From the NCBI GenBank assembly GCA_902826815.1, contig CADEGF010000005.1, positions 25,243-89,242 of the forward strand: DNA of 64,000 nucleotides, in the 5' to 3' direction. Shown in pieces: positions 60,286-64,000 of this stretch (its first letter is position 1; every line of letters begins with the position of its first letter). Under the pieces are notes generated by a model, which was not told where the DNA came from, did no database searches, and saw only the letters and a list, made by a program, of their open reading frames with translations. This stretch comes from an uncultured Mycobacteriaceae bacterium (GTDB lineage: Bacteria; Actinomycetota; Actinomycetes; Mycobacteriales; Mycobacteriaceae). The position numbers and the translations under genes were made by a program.

Positions 60286-61019
60286 GCGCCCTTGCCGTGC
60301 TGCTCATCGCGATGGGCATCGCCGACGCGGTCCGGCGACTGACTCGCGCCGTGTGGCTGCCTGCGGTGGTCGCGCCGATCGCGGTGATGGTGTGCGCGGC
60401 ACTGTCCGGGCTATGGCATCGCGGCGACCTCCCGCTGTTGGCGATCGCGGCCGCCGCCGGCGTCGGCTGGGTCCTGCTGGGTGCCCGCGCGGAACGATCC
60501 GGCGACCACGAGGGTGCGCCGCTGGCGGTGATCGCCTTGGCGCTTGCGACCCTGATCCTGTTGTCCGGCTGGGCTTCCGACGTCGGCGGCCTCGTCGGCC
60601 GCTGGGCGGAGTGGGTCGACGTACCCGGTGTCGGCGACGTCGGCCCCGACAAGCTTCTGATGATCGTCGGTGTTGTCCTGCTGCAGTTCGTCACCGGCAA
60701 CCAGTTGGTGCGGCTGGTTCTCGGCTCGGTCGGCGCCGTGAAACCCGAGGGCCAACCGCAGCCGTCGGATCGGCTCAAGGGCGGGCGCCTACTCGGCCCG
60801 ATGGAGCGGATCCTCATCCTCGGACTCGGCCTGGCCGGTCAACTGGCGGCGGCGACTGCCGTCGTCGCCGCCAAGAGCGTCATCCGGTTCCCGGAGATCA
60901 ACGCCGCGAAGGCCCGCGAGAACGGCAACATCGGCATCGACGCTGTCACCGAATACTTCCTCGTCGGCAGTTTCGCCAGCTGGATCATCGCGCTCGGCGG
61001 TCTGGCACTCGCGCACTAG
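60282..61019 (+). CDS. Membrane partner of the SatD-like protein
   Basis: A 245-aa membrane protein with about seven hydrophobic segments. It begins MSALAVLLIAMGIADAVRRL and includes LLMIVGVVLLQFVTGNQLVRLVL. The C-terminal motif IRFPEINAAKARENGNIGID is followed by AVTEYFLVGSFASWIIALGG; a similar FPEI motif is seen in proteins paired with SatD. The ATG overlaps the SatD-like stop (ATGA). The pair is likely a unit, perhaps a sensor with a regulator, but no biochemical function is known to me. Confidence 0.75.
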   Translation: MSALAVLLIAMGIADAVRRLTRAVWLPAVVAPIAVMVCAALSGLWHRGDLPLLAIAAAAGVGWVLLGARAERSGDHEGAPLAVIALALATLILLSGWASDVGGLVGRWAEWVDVPGVGDVGPDKLLMIVGVVLLQFVTGNQLVRLVLGSVGAVKPEGQPQPSDRLKGGRLLGPMERILILGLGLAGQLAAATAVVAAKSVIRFPEINAAKARENGNIGIDAVTEYFLVGSFASWIIALGGLALAH

Positions 61020-61024
61020 GCGCG

Positions 61025-61312
61025 CTACATCGACTCGAAGTCGAAGCAGATGTGCTCCTCGGTGACCTGGCGGTTGTAGACGACGACTTCCTTGTGGATG
61101 GGATGTACCTCGTAGGCGTCGAGATCCTCCCGACTGTCGAACGTGACGCGCATACAGATATCGAAACCCCTCGAACGGGCACCGAAGTTCTTACCGAGGG
61201 CGAATCCGCGAACCCCGGGAACACGTTGCAACTCACTGAGTTTCGCGAACAGTGCCTTCTCCGCCTCGGCGTCGAGGTCGGGTGCCTTGAATGCGATCAC
61301 GTGATCGATCAC
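61025..61312 (-). CDS. Dabb-domain stress-responsive barrel protein
   Basis: A 95-aa protein of the Dabb ferredoxin-like alpha/beta-barrel type. It has MIDHVIAFKAPDLDAEAEKA, VPGVRGFALGKNFGARSRGF and the end VHPIHKEVVVYNRQVTEEHI. Such proteins form dimers; some are enzymes and many are of unknown role. The GTG start at 61312 overlaps the stop of the alcohol dehydrogenase gene (GTGA), so the two are coupled. Confidence 0.82.
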   Translation of the reverse strand: MIDHVIAFKAPDLDAEAEKALFAKLSELQRVPGVRGFALGKNFGARSRGFDICMRVTFDSREDLDAYEVHPIHKEVVVYNRQVTEEHICFDFESM

Positions 61313-62376
61313 GGGATGAACACCACCTTCATCGGTTTCCCCTGCCTGCTCCTGAGCATGTCGAACCCGGCTTGGATCTCCTCCAGCGGGAACCGGTGGG
61401 TGACCAATCGCTCACCGGTGATCAGGCCCGCGGCGGCCAGGTTCAGAGCGCGCCCGACGGCCTGCCTGCCCTCGCCTCTCGACGTGACGATGGAAACCTC
61501 TTCGCGGTTGGCGAAGCCGAGGTTGAACGAGATCGGATCCTTGTAGAACGCCAGAATCAGCAGCTTTCCGCCCCGCCGCAGCATGTCCAGTCCCTGGTTG
61601 GGGGTATCCGGATGGCCGGACGACTCGATCACCATGTCGGCGCCCCTGCCTCGGGTCAGCCGACGCACCTCCTCGACAGGATCGTGGGTCGCCGAGTTGA
61701 CGACCTCGGTGGCCCCGAGCGCCACGGCGAGGTCGAGGCGCTCCTGACGGGTGCCGACCACGATCACGTTCGTCGCGCCGAGCGCACGCACCGTCTGCGC
61801 GGTCATGATGCCGACGGGCCCTGGGCCGATCACGACGACGGTGTCGCCTGCGACCAGTCCGCCGGCGCGGTCGAGACCGTGCACCGACGTGCCTGCGGTG
61901 GAGACCAGGACCGACTCTTCCCAGCTGAGGTTCTCGGGGAGCGGATAGACGCAGCTGACGTTGTGCACGACGTATTCGGCGAATCCACCGTCGCACGTGA
62001 ATCCCGTTGCCCTGTGCCCCTTATCGGCCTCACCGTAGTTCTCACACGCGGTGTATGCGCCGTTGAGGCAGTTACGACAGCGGCCGCATCCGTGATGAAC
62101 GTGGATCGCCACCCGCTGGCCGATGTCTATCTCGTCGACGCACTCGCCGCGAGCCACCACCGTGCCGGTCCACTCGTGGCCCGGTGTGAACGATCCGTAG
62201 GGCGGTTGACCGGGAAAGGGGTCGGCCTGGATCGCGACGTCGGTTCCGCATGCACCGCACATCGCCACCTGGACGAGCACCTCGTTGTGACCCGGCCGGG
62301 GTACCGGCTTGTCGACGACCCGCAGGTCGTTGGCGCCGAACAGGACGGCAGCACGCATGACGTCAGGGATCTCCAC
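61309..62376 (-). CDS. Zinc-dependent alcohol dehydrogenase
   Basis: A 355-aa MDR enzyme. Catalytic zinc ligands are in MCGACGTD and FTPGHEWTGTV. Structural zinc cysteines are in CGRCRNCLNGAYTAC. The cofactor loop is VVVIGPGPVGIMTAQTVRAL. The GTG at 62376 is preceded by GGAAGG, 5 nt away; an ATG at 62358 is the alternative. It oxidises an alcohol or polyol with NAD(P)+; the substrate is unknown. A perfect 14-bp palindrome (62390-62403) lies just upstream. Confidence 0.87.
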   Translation of the reverse strand: MEIPDVMRAAVLFGANDLRVVDKPVPRPGHNEVLVQVAMCGACGTDVAIQADPFPGQPPYGSFTPGHEWTGTVVARGECVDEIDIGQRVAIHVHHGCGRCRNCLNGAYTACENYGEADKGHRATGFTCDGGFAEYVVHNVSCVYPLPENLSWEESVLVSTAGTSVHGLDRAGGLVAGDTVVVIGPGPVGIMTAQTVRALGATNVIVVGTRQERLDLAVALGATEVVNSATHDPVEEVRRLTRGRGADMVIESSGHPDTPNQGLDMLRRGGKLLILAFYKDPISFNLGFANREEVSIVTSRGEGRQAVGRALNLAAAGLITGERLVTHRFPLEEIQAGFDMLRSRQGKPMKVVFIP

Positions 62377-62389
62377 ACGACCGCCTTCC

Positions 62390-62403
62390 CACTTTATAAA
62401 GTG
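62390..62403. promoter_or_regulatory. 14-bp perfect palindrome upstream of the alcohol dehydrogenase
   Basis: The sequence CACTTTATAAAGTG is fully self-complementary. It lies 14 bp upstream of the GTG at 62376, in an AT-rich spacer of 64 bp. It is a strong candidate operator, perhaps for the GntR protein at the right end or another local repressor. Confidence 0.6.
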
Positions 62404-62440
62404 TAGAAAACAGTACCGCAGGGGCTGATCCAACGACGGC

Positions 62441-63574
62441 TCAATGCGGGTGATTGCTCCGATGGGCCGCGAGTGCGTCGAAGCCGAAGTCGCTTTCGGG
62501 GCGACGCCACACCGAATGCGCATGGTTGGCGTTGCGCTGTGTGTTGTCGTACTCGACGAGCAGATCGGGTCCGTGGATCCGGTAGTAGTGCGGGGCTCCC
62601 TCGGTCAACGGGCCTGCCCAGCCGAAGTGCACACCGTCGAGCGATTCCGGTGTCCGCGACAGCACGCCTTCGGGTGCGGACGACTCATAGGCGGTGACGA
62701 GCGAATACAGCGCCGATCGTTGATCGGGCGTCATATCCGCCGCGGACAGCCCGCTGGGCTCCCGCCGGATGGCGAGCTTCTCGTGATCATCGGCCTGGTA
62801 CCCCGAGGCCGCTTCGGCGGTCTGGTCGATGACCTCGGAAAGCTGCCGGATCCGCGGATCGTCGAGCAGGCGTCCCCACAGCTTGTCGTCGTTCATGTGA
62901 ATCATCCCGGCGGGCAGAGACATTCGAGGACGGTTGCCGCTGACGATGTCGCTGGGTGCGGTCTGATGAAGCAGTGCTTGCCGCAACTGCGCCTCACTCA
63001 ACCCACCGACCAGTGACCTGGCTGCGTCCTCCACCGCGTGCAACGGGGCGAGGTCGCCGCCGCCGAGCATCGGCGACCTGGCCGGATCAGATCCCACGAA
63101 GCACGGCGTCGCCGCAACGAGGCGCCCGTCGTCGATGACGTAGTTCAGCGACACGTGGTGCCCACCGAAGCGCCATCCCCACCGATCGGATCCGGGGTGA
63201 CCGAAGATCCGCAGCCAGTACAACCCGGGGTCCCGCCCCCGCTCCCGGCCCCAGTCTCGGGAGAATCCCTCGACCTGATCCAAAACGTTCTCGATCCCCA
63301 TGACGGCGGCGACGGTGTTGTATGCGGCGACCGAAAGACCTTCGGCGACGAGACGCATGGTCATCTGCTGCTGGGTCGGGCGCTGGGCGCTCAGCGGAAG
63401 GCCGCCGTGGTCAGTGGGCGTGTAGAACCACGTGGTCCGGTCCTCGTCATCCCACTCTCGACGCAGTGCGGTGAGCTGCCGCGGGCCGCAGGACTCCACA
63501 AGCGTTGCGGCCAGCCCGGTCATCGAGCCGCCGATCTTCAGTCCCGCCGCGGAGTCTCCCGGAAGTAGGGGCAC
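62441..63574 (-). CDS. DUF3500-like protein
   Basis: A 377-aa protein resembling DUF3500 family members. Recognisable parts are LRREWDDEDRTTWFYTPTDH, GGLPLSAQRPTQQQMTMRLV, RWGWRFGGHHVSLNYVIDDG, HEKLAIRREPSG and HYYRIHGPDLLVEYDNTQRN. The family is widespread and uncharacterised. I chose the GTG at 63574. TAGAAT lies 8 nt before it on the minus strand, so transcription could start at the GTG and give a leaderless mRNA, which is common in mycobacteria; this is inference. Confidence 0.75.
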   Translation of the reverse strand: MPLLPGDSAAGLKIGGSMTGLAATLVESCGPRQLTALRREWDDEDRTTWFYTPTDHGGLPLSAQRPTQQQMTMRLVAEGLSVAAYNTVAAVMGIENVLDQVEGFSRDWGRERGRDPGLYWLRIFGHPGSDRWGWRFGGHHVSLNYVIDDGRLVAATPCFVGSDPARSPMLGGGDLAPLHAVEDAARSLVGGLSEAQLRQALLHQTAPSDIVSGNRPRMSLPAGMIHMNDDKLWGRLLDDPRIRQLSEVIDQTAEAASGYQADDHEKLAIRREPSGLSAADMTPDQRSALYSLVTAYESSAPEGVLSRTPESLDGVHFGWAGPLTEGAPHYYRIHGPDLLVEYDNTQRNANHAHSVWRRPESDFGFDALAAHRSNHPH

Positions 63575-63583
63575 GATACTGTA

Positions 63584-63593
63584 TTCTATAGAA
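63584..63593. promoter_or_regulatory. 10-bp palindrome between the DUF3500 and GntR genes
   Basis: TTCTATAGAA is a perfect 10-bp palindrome in the divergent spacer (63575-63657). It overlaps the likely -10 region of the DUF3500 gene. It could be the operator of the adjacent GntR regulator. Confidence 0.45.
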
Positions 63594-63657
63594 GGGCAAA
63601 ACCGCTGGTCACCTGCACGCGAGGAAGACAAGCGACCCGAGTCGAAATGAGGGGTCC

Positions 63658-64000
63658 ATGACTGTCGCAGCACCGCGCACTGCCCATTCCTATGCCTACG
63701 AGGCGCTGCGAGACAAAATTCTCACCGGCGAACTCGCACCAGGGGCCCCGCTCATCCAAGCCGGCCTCGCCAAGGATCTCGGCGTGAGCATGACACCGGT
63801 CAGGGAGGCGTTGCGCGACCTCGCCACCGAGGGCCTGGTGACGCTGCTTCCGCACAAGGGCGCGGCTGTCACCTCACTGGACCTGGCGGACGCCAAGGAG
63901 ATCCACAGGATCAGGCTCCAACTGGAACCCGATGCGACCCGCATGGCCGTCGACAACGTGACTCTTGACGTGCTGAACCACGCCGAGGAGCTCTACTCCG
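63658..64000 (+). CDS. GntR-family (FCD type) regulator, truncated by the window end
   Basis: The first 114 residues are visible. It begins MTVAAPRTAHSYAYEALRDK and continues ILTGELAPGAPLIQAGLAKD, LGVSMTPVREALRDLATEGL and VTLLPHKGAAVTSL. This is a typical GntR winged helix-turn-helix. The following DAKEIHRIRLQLEPDATRMA begins an FCD-type ligand domain. The ATG has GAGGGG upstream. It is divergent from the DUF3500 gene and is a likely regulator of that gene and of the alcohol dehydrogenase. Confidence 0.88.
   Translation, partial: MTVAAPRTAHSYAYEALRDKILTGELAPGAPLIQAGLAKDLGVSMTPVREALRDLATEGLVTLLPHKGAAVTSLDLADAKEIHRIRLQLEPDATRMAVDNVTLDVLNHAEELYS

Overview
This is a high-GC actinobacterial chromosome segment, almost certainly from a mycobacterium (Mycobacterium/Mycolicibacterium). 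The strongest evidence is the right half. It reproduces the order of the M. tuberculosis Rv3540c-Rv3553 steroid catabolism genes (ltp2, chsH1, chsH2, chsE2, chsE1, cyp125, fadA5, two SDRs, echA20, ipdA, ipdB, ipdC). It also carries KstR-type operators (TnnAACnnGTTnnA) between cyp125 and fadA5, and a KstR2-type operator (AnCAAGnnCTTGnT) between the second SDR and echA20.

Left region (1-17.8 kb): a small DUF218 protein, then one tightly coupled operon. It holds an NRPS (C-A-T-E-C-T), a PKS-NRPS hybrid (KS-AT-ACP-aminotransferase-C-A-T), a thioesterase with an N-terminal docking domain and a Cys in the nucleophile position, and a Wzx/MATE-like flippase. The module order resembles the iturin/mycosubtilin logic that builds a beta-amino acid. 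Module 2 lacks an adenylation domain.

Middle region (17.8-37.3 kb): an extracellular polysaccharide locus of the Wzx/Wzy type. It contains a Tat lipoprotein resembling a glycoside hydrolase, a WalW-like deacetylase, a CelD-like acyltransferase, UDP-glucose dehydrogenase, an RmlD-like reductase, three GT4 genes (one a double-domain fusion), two sugar epimerases, a Wzy-like polymerase, a Wzz-like chain-length protein with a degenerate kinase domain, a JmjC-type oxygenase, a methyltransferase missing its SAM-binding core, and the priming polyprenyl-phosphate sugar transferase. The flippase is translationally coupled to the NRPS operon. Related AT-rich upstream elements recur across the NRPS and sugar operons, including a 44-bp near-duplicate in front of two operons. 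I therefore propose, as inference, that the 1-37 kb block works as one unit making a peptide plus a surface glycan, or a peptide-modified glycan.

Right region (37.9-64 kb): the steroid side-chain operon (ltp2 to cyp125, minus strand) and the divergent fadA5 operon. Next come a lipoprotein, a DsbA-like protein, a TAXI-type TRAP transporter, an oxidoreductase and a histidine phosphatase, followed by the ring C/D genes (SDRs, echA20-ipdABC). The end holds an MHS-type MFS transporter, a SatD-like protein with a membrane partner and two matching 17-bp dyads around its start, a Dabb protein with a zinc alcohol dehydrogenase, a DUF3500 protein and a truncated GntR regulator. No tRNA, rRNA, CRISPR array or transposase was seen.
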